Of a stretch of DNA of 64,000 nt, positions 45,561-58,650 are shown in pieces. Origin of the DNA: Haematobia irritans (lineage: Eukaryota; Arthropoda; Insecta; Diptera; Muscidae); contig NC_134398.1 of the NCBI RefSeq assembly GCF_050003625.1, positions 200,874,583 through 200,938,582 on the forward strand, in the 5' to 3' direction. How positions within the stretch are numbered: the first letter of the stretch is position 1; each line of letters opens with the position of its first letter. The notes beneath the pieces were generated by a model. The model was not told the origin of the DNA. It did no database searches and saw only the letters and a program-made list of their open reading frames with translations. The translations under genes were made by a program, and so were the position numbers.

Positions 45561-48500
45561 GTAAAAAATTTTAAATTGATATTTTTTGTTTGTAGAAAAA
45601 TTTTTGTCTATAGAAAATTTTGTCATAATTGTTTGCCTATATATATGTAAGTTTTGCTGTATGTAATTTGTATGCCATTTTTTGATTATCAGAATGTTTG
45701 CCAAAATTTTTTGTCTACAGAAAGTTTTGTTAACATTTTTTTTTCTATAAACCATTTTTGTTAAAACTTTTTGTCTATCGAAGATTTTGTCAACATTTTT
45801 AGACTAAAGAAAATTTTGTAAAAATTTTATGTTTATAGAAAATATTGGTAAAAAAAATTTTTTGTCTATCAAAAATTTTGTCAACATTTTTAGACTATAG
45901 AAAATTTTGTAAAAATTTTATGTTTATAGAAAATATTGGTAAAAAAAAATTTTTTTATAGTCAAAATTTTATGGTTATAGAAAATGTTAACAAAATTTTT
46001 TGTCTATAGAAGAACAATTTTAACAATTTTTATTTTGTTTATAGAAAATTTTGTCTGCACAATTTGTCATAATTTTTTGTTTATAAAAAATTTTGTCTAA
46101 AATGTTTAGCTATGGAAATTCAAAAATTTTTGTCTATAGCAAATTTTAACAAAATTTATTTGTCTACAGAAAATTTTAACAAAATTTATATGTCTATCGA
46201 AAATTTTTTCAAAATTTTTTTTGAGTATACATTTTTTTTTTCTATAGAACATTTTCTCAAAGTATTTTGTCTATAGAAAATTTTGTCAAAAGTATTTGCC
46301 TATAGAAAATTTTGTCAAAGTATTTTGTCTATAGAAAATTTTGTCAAAAATTTTTGCCCATAAAAATTTTTTTGTCTAAAGAATTGTTCGTCTATAGAAA
46401 ATTTTTTAAAAATTGTTTGTCTATAGAAAATGTCAAAAAATTGTTATCTATAAATATTTTTGACATCATTTTTTGTCTACCGAAAATTCTGTCAAAATTT
46501 TTTGCCTATAGAAAAATTTGTAAAGAGAAGATGTTTTTGTCTATAGAAAAGTGTTCGTCCATAGAAATTTTTGTCAATATGTTTATCCAATAGAATAGTT
46601 TGTCAAAATTTATTTTCTAAAGAAATTTTTGTCAACATTTTTTTGTGTATACATTTTTTTCTATAGAAAATTTTGTCAAAGTATTTTGTCTATAGAAAAG
46701 TTTGTCAAAGTATTTTGTCTATAGAAAATTCTGCCAAAATTTTTTGTCTATAGAAAATTCTGTCAAAAATTTTTTGTCTAAAGAATTTTTCGTGTGTAGA
46801 AATTTTTTTGAAAATTGTTTGTCTATAGAAAATGTTGTCAAAAATTTGTCTATAAACGTTTTTCTCAACATTTTTTGTCCATCAAAAATTCTGTCAAAAT
46901 TTTTTGCCTATAGAAAAGTTTGTAAACAGAAGAAATTTTTGTAAAAAATTGTATCCAATAGAAAATTTTGTCATAATTTATTTTCTAAAGAATTTTTTCT
47001 CAAAATTGTTTGTCTATAGAAATTTTGGTCAATATTTTTCGTCTATAGAAAAATTTTGTCAAAATTTGTTGTCTATGGACAATTTTTCCAAAATGTTTTG
47101 CTTATTGAAAATTTGATTTGCTTATAGAATATTTTGCCAAAATGTTCTATCTATATAAAATGTTGTCAACGTTTTTTTGTGTCTATAAAAGTTTTTGTCA
47201 ACATTTTGTGTCCATAAAAAATTTGGTAAAATTTTTTGTCTATAAAACATTTTGGAAAATTTTTTTGTCTATGGAAAATTTTTCCAAAATTTTTTGCTTA
47301 TTGAAAAATTATCCAATTCTTTTGTTTGCTTATAGAAAATTTTGCCAAAATGTTTTGCTTATAGAAAATTTTGTCAACATTTTTTGTCTATAAACAGTTT
47401 TTTGTCAAAGAAATTTTTGTCAAAATGTTTGTCTATAGAAAACGTTGTCGAAAAATTTTGTCTGCTGAAGTTTTGTCAACATTTTTTATCTATAGAAAAT
47501 TTTGTCAATTTGTTTTTTGTCTATAGAACATTTTATCAACAATTTTTTGTCTATAGCAAATTTTGCCAAAAAATTTTCCCAATAGAAAATTTTAACAAAA
47601 TTTATTGTGTAAGCAAATTTTTGTCAAAATTTTTTCTCTATAGAAATTTTGGTCAACATTTCTGTTTATAGAAAAATTTGTCAAAATTGTTTGTCTATTG
47701 AAAATTTTGTCAAAGTTTTTTTTTTTTTGTTGATAAAAGTTTTTGTCAACATTTTGTGTCTATATAAAATTTGAAAAAAAATTGTGCCTATAGAAAATTT
47801 GGTCAAAATTTGTTGTCTATAGAAAATTTGGTCAAAATTTTTTGTCTATAGAAAATTTTGGAAAATTTTTGTCTATATTTTGGAAAATTTTTTGTCTATG
47901 GAAATTTTTTCCAAAATATATTACTTATTGAAAAATTATCCATTTTTTTTGCTTATAGAAAATTCGGTCAAAAGTTTTTGTCTATAGAAAATTTTGGAAA
48001 ATTTTTGTCTATAGAAAAATTTTCCAAAATGTTTTGCTTATTGAAAAATTATCCAATTTTTTTTTTGCTTATAAAAAATTTTACCAAAATGTTTTGCTTA
48101 TAGAAAATTTTGTCTATATATAATGTTTACAACATTTTTGTTGACGTTTTGTGTCTATAGAATGTTTTGTCTATAGAAAATGTTGTCAAAATTTGTTGTC
48201 TATAAAAATATCTTTGTCCAAAGAAATTTTTGTCAAAATTTTTATCTATAGAAAATGTTGTCAAAAAATTTTGTCTGCAGAAGTTTTGTCAACATTTTTT
48301 TATCTATAGAAAATTCTGTCAATTTGTTTTTTGTCTATAGAACATTTTATCAACGATTTTTTGTCTATAGAAAATTTCGCCAAAATAGAAAATTTTGTCA
48401 AAATTGTTTGTCTATAGAAAATTTTGTCAAAGTTGTTTTTTGTCTATAAAAGTCAATATTCTGTGTCTATAGAAAATTTGGTAAAATTTTTTTGCCTATA

Positions 48501-49660
48501 GAAAATTTGGTCAACATTCGTTGTCTATAGAAAATTTGGTCAAAATTTTTTGTCTATAGAAAATTTTGGAAAATTTTTTGTCTATATTTTGGAAAATTTT
48601 TTGTCTATGGAAAATTTTTCCAAAATATTTTACTTATTGAAAAATTATCTAATTTTTTTTGCTTATAGAAAATTCGGTCAAAAGTTTTTGTCTATAGAAA
48701 ATTTTGGAAAATTTTTTGTCTATGGAAAATTTTTCCAAAATTGTTTGCTTATTGAAAAATTATGCAATGTTTTTTTGCTTATAGAAAATTTTACCAAAAT
48801 GTTTTGCTTATAGAAAATTTCGTCAACATTTTTTGTCTATATAAAATTTTGTTGACATTTTGTGTCTATAGAATGTTTTGTCTATAGAAAATGTTGTCAA
48901 AATTTGTTGTCTATAGAAATTTTTCTCAACATTTTTTGTCTATAAAAATTTCTTTGTCTAAAGAAATTTTTGTCAAAATGTTTGTCTATAGAAAATGTTG
49001 TCAAAAATTTTTGTCTGCAGAAGTTTTTTATCATAGAACATTTTTTTATCTATAGAAAATTCTGTCAATTTGTTTTTTGTCTATAGAATATTTTATCAAC
49101 AATTTTTTGTCTATAGAAAATTTCGCCAAAATTTTTTCCCAATAGAAAATTTTGTCAAAATTTATAGTGTAAGGAAACTTTTGTCAAATTTTTTTGTCTA
49201 TAGAAATTTTGGTCAACAGTTTTGTTTATAGAAAATTTTGTCAAAATTGTTTGTCTATAAAAAATTTTGTCAAAGTTGTTTTTTGTCTATAAATGTTTTT
49301 GTCAATATTTTGTGTTTTAGAAAATTTGGTAATAATTTTTTGCCTATAGAAAATTTGGTCAACATTCGTTGTCTATAGAAAATTTGGTCAAAATTTGTTG
49401 TCTATAGAAAATTTTTGAATTTTTTTTACCTTTTTGAAAAATTATCCACTTTTTTTTGCTTATAGAAAATTCGGTCAAAATTTTTTGTCTAGAAAATTTT
49501 TTAAAATTTATTGTCTATAGAAAATTTTGTGAAATTTTTTGTCTATAGAAAATTTTGTGAAATTTTTTGTCTATAGAAAATTTTATCAAATTAATTTTTA
49601 TGTCAAAACAATTTATAAGAGATTTTATCAAAGAAAAATTTATAGAAAATATTGTGTAAT
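45561..49660 (-). repeat. Minisatellite array, TTTTTGTCTATAGAAAATTT subfamily, reverse orientation
   Basis: About 140 units in reverse orientation. A higher-order repeat of 709 bp is marked by GTCTATATTTTGGAAAATTT at 47871 and 48580, with a degenerate third copy near 49400. The series of plus-strand frames at 46312-48813 (for example 47342-47671) are 29-residue periodic artefacts (FVYRKFCQ, LSIENFVK). Confidence 0.95.
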
Positions 49661-50140
49661 CTAACGAAATCAAATTATTTAACATTTACTTCCTTATAAT
49701 TTGAAGTTTTCAACAATACGTATATCAGTCTACCTTTCATAATTTATTTTATATTCCATTTCAAATTAAGTTTCAGTGTTCGTTTGCCTCTGTTCGTTTT
49801 TCAGCATCACTTGAATTCACATGAATTGCTGCTCTGATTCTCTCACCGGTAACATTGACAGTCCCATAAGCAGCAACATCATACGATTTTACGGCATAAT
49901 TACGCAAAGAAATGGTTCATGTATGTTCGTTCTTGTTAGCAATGTTGAAAGTTTGCATTTTATTTAGTATTTTATGTCATTCGTACTCTTATCATATATT
50001 TGATGGCTTACATTTTTGCTTTGTTAAATTCGCAGTTGTTTCAAGAGTAGAGTTAGGAGAATGAGTTTTTTTGGAATGATCTGTTTTCACAAACTAAACT
50101 AGTTTAAATATATTTTCTACTTAACTAAAAAAAAATTATA
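49661..50140. other. Spacer
   Basis: Unique AT-rich sequence between two arrays of opposite orientation. No gene or element recognised. Confidence 0.6.
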
Positions 50141-50790
50141 TAGACAAAAAATTTTGACCAAATTTTATATAGAAATAAAATTTTGACAAAATTTTCTATA
50201 GAAAAAAAATTTTACAAAATTTTCTATAGAAATAAAATTTTGACAAAGTTTTCTATAGAAATAAAATTTTGACAACATTTGCTATGAAATAAAATTTTGA
50301 CAAAATTTCCTATAGAAGTAAAATTTTGACAAAATTTTCTATAGAAATAAAATTTTGACAAAATTTTCTATAGAAATAAAAATTTTGCCGAAGTTTTCTA
50401 TAGAAATAAAATGTTGACAAAATTTTCTATAGAAATAAAATTTTGACAAAATTTTTTATAGAAATAAAATTTTGATCAAATTTTTGATAGAAATAAAATT
50501 TTCATAAAATTTTCTATAGAAATAAATTTTGACAAAATTTTCTATAGAAATAAAATTTTGACAAAATTTTCTATAGAAATAAAATTTTGACAAAATTTTC
50601 TATAGAAATAAAATTTTGACAAAATTTTCTATAGAAATAAAATTGTGACAAAATTTTCTATAAAAATAAAATTTTTACAAAATTTTCTCTAGAAATAAAA
50701 TTTTGACAAAATTTTCTATAGAAATACAATTTTGACAAAATTTTCTATACAAATAAAATTTGGTCAAAATTTTTGACAAAAATGTTCTAT
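50141..50790 (+). repeat. Minisatellite array, forward orientation
   Basis: About 22 well-conserved GAAATAAAATTTTGACAAAA units, lying between two blocks of reverse orientation. Confidence 0.94.
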
Positions 50791-51480
50791 AATTTTTTTC
50801 TTTTAAAATATTCACATTTATTGTCCCATATGTTTGCAGTTTTGTGAAAAATTATCCATGGCCTTGTAAGCAAAGCTCCTTAATTTATGGATGTCGAATT
50901 GGAATTTTTTTTTAAAGACTCCTCTCCAAATGTTACCCAATCCTTAGTTGGTCTTTTGCAAAAGTCCTTGTGCTCTAACACACTTCCATAAATAAATATA
51001 CATGAAAATGAGTTTTTTCCTATTTTAATATTATGAAGTTAATATCAAATTTCTTATTGTTGTTTTTTTTTTTTTGTTCTCTGACTTGCCAGCATTTTTG
51101 TTTGCCCATAAACACATTTGCTTGTACCCTTTTCCAGACCCAGCATTGCAATGAAATTTAATACTACCAAAAAATGTCGAAATTGTTTGAAATGTTCTCA
51201 GTATATGGGTATCCTTTCGTTTGTCGCAGAGAATAATTCATGATAATTTATACCATAGAATCCTAAGAGTGTACGCATAGTACATTATTTGTTTTTATTT
51301 ACGAGTATATATTTTTCCTTGAAGTCAAGCCATTATCTTGGTATAAAATATAATTTTCATATATTTTAAGTGTTTCGGAAAATGGGCTTTCGTATATATT
51401 TTTATGGGAAGTTGAGAGGAAAAAGAAACTAAATCCCTAATACGAATTTTTTTCGCAAGAAAAGAGAAAACAATTTATGA
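50791..51480. other. Spacer
   Basis: Unique sequence, no open frame of note, no element recognised. Confidence 0.6.
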
Positions 51481-53400
51481 AAAATTTTGTCCAAATTGTC
51501 TATACAAATGTTGCGAAAAATTTGTCTATAGGAAAATTTGTCAAAATTCTTGTCTATAGAAAATTTTCATAAAACTTTTTGTTTAATAAAAACTTTGTCA
51601 AAATTTTATTTCTGTAGAAAATTTTGTCAACATTTTATTTCTGTAGAAAATTTTTTCAAAACTTTATTCCCTAGGAAATTTTGTCAAAACTTTATTTCTA
51701 TAGGAAATTTTGTCAAAATTTTATTTCTATAGAAAATTTTGTCAAAAACTTATTTCTATAGAAAATTTTATGAAAAATTTATTTCTATAAAAAATTTTGT
51801 CAAAAACGTATTTATATAGATAATTTTATGAAAAATTTATATCTATAAAAAATTTTGTCAAAATTATATTTCTCTAGAAAATATCGAAATTTTCTTTCTA
51901 TGGAAATAAATTTATTTGTATAGAAAATTTTGTCAAAATTTTATTTCTATAGAAAATTTTGTCAAAATTTTATTTCTATAGAAAATTTTTTCAAAGTTTT
52001 TTTCTTCTATAGAAAATTTTGTCAAAATTTTATTTCTACAGAAAATTTTGTCAAAATTTTATTACTGTAGAAAATTTTGTCAAAATTTTATTTCTATAGA
52101 AAATTATGTCATAATTTTATTTCTATAGAAAATTTTGTCAAAAATTTATTTCTATGGGAAATTTTATGAAAATTTATTTCTATAGAAAATTTTGTTATTA
52201 TTTGTTATAGAAAAATTTGTCAAAATTATATTTCTATATAAAATTTTGTCAAAGTTTTTTTTTCTATAGAAAATTTTGTCAAAATTGTATTTCTGTAGAA
52301 AATTATGACAAAATTTTATTTCTAAAGAAAATGTGGTCAAAATTTTATTTCTATAGAAATTTTTTTAAAATTTTATTTTTTAGAAATTTTATTTCTATCG
52401 AAAATTGTGTTTTATTTCTATAGAAAATGTTTGCAAAATTTTGTTTCTATAGAAAAATTATAAAAAAAAATTTATTTCTATAGAAAATGTTTTCAAAAAT
52501 TTCTTTCTATGGAAAATTTTATAAAAAAATTTATTTCTATAGAAATTTTTGTCAAAGTTGTTATTTCATATACAGAAAATTTTGTCAAAATTTTATTTTT
52601 ATAGAAAATTCTGTCAAAATTTTATTTCTATAGACAATGTTTTCAAAGTTTTTTTTTTCTATAGAAAATTTTGTCAACATTTTATCTCTATGGAAAATTA
52701 TGTCATAATTTTATTTCTATAGAAAATTTTGTCAAAAATTTTTTTCTATGGAAAATTTTATAAACAATTTATTCCTATTGAAAATTTTGTCAAAATTATA
52801 TTTCTATTTAAATTTTGTCAAAGTTTTTTTTTCTATAGAAAATTTTGACAAAATTGTATTTCTGTAGAAAATGTTGTCAAAATCTTCTTTCTATGGAAAA
52901 TTTTATAAGAAATTTATTTCTATAGAAAATTTTGTCAAAGTTTTTCTCTATAGAAAAGTTTGTCAAAATGTAATTTCTATAGAAAATTTTGTCAAAATTT
53001 TATTTCTATAAGAAATGTTGTAAAAATTTTTTTAATTTTGTTTCTATAGAAAATTTTGTCAAAATTTTAGTTCTATAGAAAATTTTTTCAAAATTTTATT
53101 TCTATAGAAAAATTTGTCAAAATTTTATTTCTATAGAAAATTTTGTCAAAATTATATTTCTATAGAAAATGTTGTGAAAAATTTCTTTCTATGGAAAATT
53201 TTATAAGAAATTTATTTCTATAGAAAATTTTGTCAACGTTTTTTTCTGTATAAAATTTTGTCAAAATTTTATTTCTATAGAAAATTTGGTCAAAATTTTA
53301 TTTCTATAGAAAATGTTGACAAAAATTTCATTTCTATAGAAAATTTTGTAAACAACGTATTTCTATGGGAAGTTCTAAAATTGTGTTGCAAAAAGTTTAT
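51481..53400 (-). repeat. Minisatellite array, reverse orientation
   Basis: Starts with TTGTCTATAG-type units and changes after about 51600 to TTTTATTTCTATAGAAAATT units, a switch between the two subfamilies within one block. Plus frames at 51538-51732 and 52217-52423 are artefacts. Confidence 0.94.
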
Positions 53401-54790
53401 TTATCAATTTTAGTCTGCTTTATATTAAAATTCAAACAATTTGCCTTAACAATATTGTAGTGACGCCAGGATTGCAGAATATTTCACTCATAAGTTTCTG
53501 GGTTAGTTTTCCTTCGAACGACAGGCTTTTTCTACTTCTGTGAAGCTTGTTTGCTACGGCTAACATTTGTTAGCCTTCAGTTTTTGAATTTTGTTTAGTA
53601 GGTTTTCGTTTAAGACTATGCCAGAATTTTTGTAGGATTTCTGCTATTGCGTATACAGAACTTTTTGAAGGGTTTTTTCATTTTTAAGGCCGAATCACTA
53701 TAAACAATGACGCCACAACATAAAATAGGCAGGGGAGAAAGATTTTTGCTGTAGAGAAACAGAAATACTTGAAAAATGGTTGATGATGGTTGGCCCTGAT
53801 AAACAACAAAATGATAATGATGATGGGGTATGCCCCATATGAAGATGATTATGATGTTGGTTTTTATTTATTCTTTATAATACTAAGAATACTTTGTTGT
53901 ATTGATGGTTTTATGAGAGGGGATTTTTTCCATAGATGTTTCAAAGGCTTATAATCATTCCTAAATTAGAAACTACGCAATTACTCGATATTATTTATTC
54001 ATCAATACTTTGCTTTTGAAGAATTACAGAAGCAAATGCTGAAATCATTTTCAAATTGCCCATTAAAAAAATTGTGATTTCAAAGATATGAGGGTTGAAT
54101 TGTATTTGGCAAAAAATAATCAATAAAACCCCATATGGAGAATTATGATTTTATGGAAAGTTAAATAAAAACAAATCAAAGAACTATATACGACAAAAAA
54201 TATTAATTTTATAAAATTATCCACTTTTTCAATGATACATCAAGCGAGGTACATTCTTCAAATTGGAATTTTCTGATGAATTTCTTCAGTATTATCACTC
54301 ATTTTTCTATGTACGGGTAGTACTTTTAAAAGCTCTTCTTTTGATACCACAAAGTATTAAATATTTTATTTTATCAATTTTTGCCAGGGTACCTAATGGA
54401 CCCTGGCAAAAATTGCCTGGTATGTTTCTCTGCTAGTTAAATTTACAATTTATTATGTCGCACATCGCTTCGATTATATGAGAATACATTGATTTTCAAA
54501 ATAGGAGTATTTTTAAAATTTGACAAAAGATGACATTAAAATTTTAAAATTTTTTTTTACTACTTTCTTCACACATATATACACTGAAAAAGATATTGAT
54601 ATTTTATAAAAGATTATGCATCCCAAATTGTATGTCTCTTTATTTACACAACACTTAAAACAAATTTCTTTAAAATAAAAAAAAAAATAATTAAACTAAG
54701 GTTCATACTCATTGCTTTAATTTTTTTTCGTTAAAATTAGGATACGAATCTTTGAAATTTGCTTCCCTCAGTTAAGTTTTGTTAAACACT
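53401..54790. other. Spacer with hairpin
   Basis: Non-array sequence without a recognised gene. It contains a perfect 16-bp inverted repeat (54375-54415, listed separately) and a TATACACTGAAAAA phrase near 54578 resembling the end of the small element at 21293. Confidence 0.55.
54375..54415. repeat. Perfect 16-bp inverted repeat
   Basis: CAATTTTTGCCAGGGT (54375-54390) and ACCCTGGCAAAAATTG (54400-54415) are exact complements around the nine bases ACCTAATGG. This would form a strong hairpin in single-stranded DNA or RNA. It is not T-tailed and no gene is adjacent, so it is not called a terminator. Confidence 0.85.
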
Positions 54791-54799
54791 TGTTTCGAT

Positions 54800-57700
54800 T
54801 GAAACATTTTTCAAAAATTTTTGTCTATAGAAAATTTTAACAAACTTTTTTTTTATAGAAAATTGCAAAATTAATTTCTATAGAAAAAATTTAAGAAAAA
54901 TGTAGACATTTTTTCGGTCTACAGTAAATTGTGTCAAACTTTTTTGTCTGTAAATAATTTTTTCGCCTATACAAAAATTTTGTAAAATTTATGTGTATAG
55001 AAAATTTTGTTATTTTTTTCTGTAAAAATTTTGTCAATAGAGATTATTTTTGTGTCAACGTTTTATTTCTATCGAAAATATACATATACTTTTGTCAAAC
55101 TTTTTATTTCTATAGATTTTTTTTGTTTTTATATAGAAAATTACAAAATTAATTTCTATAGAAAAAATTTTCTGTATACAAAAAATTTAAAGAAAATTTA
55201 GAAATTTTTTCGGTCTACAGTAAATTGTGTCAAACTTTTTTGCCTGTAAATAATTTTTTCGCCTATACAAAAATTTTGTAAAATTTTTGTGTATAGAAAA
55301 TTTTGTTATTTTTTTTTTCTGTAGAAAATTTTGCCAATAGAGATTATTTTTGTCAATAGAGATTGCCATAGAGATTATTTTTGAAATTTTCGGCCTATAG
55401 AAAATTTTGCCAAAATTTTATTTCTATAGAAAATTGTGTCAACATTTTATTTTTATCGAAAATATACATATACTTTTGTCAAAATTTTTATTTCTATAGA
55501 AATTTTTATCCAAATTTTATTTCTATAGAAAATTTTATTTCTATTGTATTTCTAAAGAAAAATTGGTCAAAATGTTATTTCTATAGAAATTTTTGTGAAA
55601 AATTTATTTCTATAGAAAAATTTGTCATAGTTTTATTTCTATAGAAAATTTTGTCTAAATTTTATGTCTATAGAAAATTTTGTAAAAATTTTATGTCTAT
55701 AAAAATTTTTGCAATTTTTTGTGAAAAATTTAGTTCTATAGAAAATTTTGTCAAAATTTTATGTCTATAGAAAATTTTGTCAAAATTTTACGTCTATAGA
55801 AAATTTAGTCAAAATTTCTATAGAAAATTTAGTCAAAATTGTATATCTATCGAAAATAGATATATAATTTTGTCAAAATGTTTATTGCTATAGAAATTTT
55901 TATCAAAATTTTATTTCTATAGAAAATTTTATTTCTATTGTATTTCTAAAGAAAAGTTGGTGAAAATTGTATTTCTATAGAAAATTTTATTTCTATAGAA
56001 TTTTTTGTGAACAATTTATTTCTATAGAAAAAGTTGTCACAGTTTTATTTCTATAGAAAATTTTGTCTAAATTTTATGTCTATAGAAAATTTTGTCTAAA
56101 TTTTACGTCTATAGAAAATTTAGTCAAAATTTCTATAGAAAATTTAGTCAAAATTGTATATCTATCGAAAATAGATATATAATTTTGTCAAAATGTTTAT
56201 TGCTATAGAAATTTTTATCAAAATTTTATTTCTATAGAAAATTTTATTTCTATTGTATTTCTAAAGAAAAGTTGGTGAAAATTGTATTTCTATAGAAAAT
56301 TTTATTTCTATAGAATTTTTTGTGAAAAATTTATTTCTATAGAAAAAGTTGTCACAGTTTTATTTCTATAGAAAATTTTGTCTAAATTTTATGTCTATAG
56401 AAAATTTTGTCTAAATTTTACGTCTATAGAAATTTTTGCAATTTTTTGTGAAAAATTTATATCTATAGAAAAATTTGTCAAAATTGTATGTCTATAGAAA
56501 ATTTTGTCAAAATTTTACGTCTATAGAAATTTTTGCAATTTTTTGTGAAAAATTTATTTCTATAGAAAATTTTATAAAATTTTATTTCTACAGAAAAATT
56601 TGTCAAACTTTTATAGAAAATTTTTTTGCAAGATTTTGTTTCTATAGAATATTTTTGCAAAATTTGGCAAAATGTTACTTCTAAAGAAGATTTTTGCAAA
56701 ATTTTTTTTTCTATAGAAAATTTTGTAAAATTTTAGTTCTATCGAAAATTTTGTAAAATTTTATTTCTATAGAAAATTTTGTCAAAATTTTATGTCTACA
56801 GAAAATTTTGTCAAATTTTTATAGAATTTTTTTTTGCAACATTTTGTTTCTATAGAAAATTTTTGCAAAATTTTATTTCTATAGAAAATTTTGTCAAAAG
56901 TTTTTTTCTATCGTAAATTTTGTAAAATTTTAGTTCTATCGAAAATTTAGTCAAAATTTTATGTCTACAGAAAATTTTGTCAAACTTTTATAGAATTTTT
57001 TTTTTGCAAGATTTTGTTTCTATAGAAAATTTTTGCAAAATTTTATTTCTATAGAAAATTTTGGCAAAATGTTACTTCTAAAAAAGATTTTTGCAAATTT
57101 TTTTTTTCTATAGAAAATTTTTACAAAATTTTATTTCTATCGAAAATGGACATATACTCTTGTCAAAATTTTTATTTCTATAGAAATGTTTATCAAAATT
57201 TTATTTTTATAGAAAATTTTATTTCTTTTGTTTTTTCTAAAGAAAAATTGGTCAAAATTTTATTTCTATAGACATTTTTGTGAAAAATTTATTTCTTTAG
57301 AAAAATTTGTCACAGTTTTATTTCTATAGAAAATTTTGTCTAAATTTTATGTCTATAGAAAATTTTGTCAAAATTTTATGTCTATAGAAAGTTTTGCAAT
57401 TTTTTGTAAAAAATTTATTTCTATAGAAAATTTTGTCAAAATTTTATGTCTATACAAAATTTTACGGCTATAGAAATTTTTTGTGAAAAATTTATTTCTA
57501 TAGAAATATTTGTCAAAATTGTATTTCTATAGAAAATTTTATTTGTATAGAAAATTTTATTTCTATTGTATTTCTAAAGAGAAGTTGGTGAAAATCTTAT
57601 TTCTATAGAAATATTTGTGAAAAATTTATTTTTATAGAAAAATTTGTCAAAATTGTATGTCTATAGAAAATTTTGTCAAAATTGTATTTCTATAGACAAT

Positions 57701-58090
57701 TTCCTCAAAATATTATTTCTATAAAAAATTTTGTAAAATTTTGTTTCTATCGAAAATTTTGTAAAATTTTATTTCTACAGAAAATTTTGTCAAAATTTTA
57801 TGTCTTTAGAAATTTTTGAAATTTTTTGTGAAAAATTTATTTCTATAGAAAATTTTGTCAAAATTTTATGTCTATAGAAATTTTTTCAAAAATTTATTTT
57901 TATAGATTTTTTTTGCAAAATGTTGTTTCTATAGAAATTTTTTGCAAAATTTTATTTCTATAGAAAATTTTGGCAAAATGTTACTTCTAAAGAAGATTTT
58001 GGCAAAATTTTATTTCTATAGAAAATTTTGGCAAAATGTTACTTCTAAAGAAGATTTTTGCAAAATTTTATTTCAATAGAAAATTTTTGC
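54800..58090 (-). repeat. Minisatellite array with 296-bp and 315-bp duplications
   Basis: Reverse-orientation units. A block with TTCGGTCTACAGTAAATTGT occurs at 54913 and 55209 (296 bp apart). A second block starting GTATATCTATCGAAAATAGA occurs at 55841 and 56156 (315 bp apart); the two copies differ by very few bases. Units near 56.6-58.1 kb carry GGCAAAATGTTACTTCTAAA variants. Frames at 55007-55201, 55381-55644 and 56475-56684 are artefacts. Confidence 0.95.
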
Positions 58091-58650
58091 AAAATTTTAT
58101 TACAACCCACCAAAAAAAAAAATTTGGAAGTTCTTCCAACTTTAAAATCACTTCCAGAGATGTACTCCCAATGATGTTCTTTATTTTAACTACACCGGAA
58201 GTTCTTTTCATTCAATTTTTTATAACTTGCTTTTTTCATATTTTTAATGGGTAGTGAAGTTAACATTTTGGTTTCAAATAGGTTAACAACAGAGTAAGAA
58301 TTCATAAAATGGTACAAAATATTTAAATATTTTCGAAAAAATCCTAAATCCAATCTGAAAAAATTGTGAATTTTTGAAAATATTTGAGGTCAAACGTTTC
58401 AGACAAGCGTTGAAATCCATTAAAATAATAAAAATTATTTATATGAGAAAATATCACAGACATTTTTAATTTACATCCAAAACATTGAATTTGGATCACA
58501 CCTAAAGAAGTGATGCAAATTCAGTGCAACGACTTCCATCCTATGATAAGCCAGCCCATGGTAAATTCATCGCTTCTGCGTCAATTTTGCACCACTTCCG
58601 GATCCAAAAAGAACATTTTCATTACTTTTTTGGCAACGGTTTTTTTTCTG
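58091..58650. other. Possible unclassified repeat between array blocks
   Basis: Begins ACAACCCACCAAAAAAAAAA and ends near TTGGCAACGGTTTTTTTTCT then GGGA, giving weak inverted ends (CCCACCAAAAAA against TTTTTTTTCTGGG). The interior has ACTTCC words at both sides (GGAAGTTCTTCCAACTTT; GCACCACTTCCGGATCC). It could be a small DNA element; the ends are too imperfect to be sure. The 72-codon frame at 58036-58254 starts in the array and is not a gene. Confidence 0.35.
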
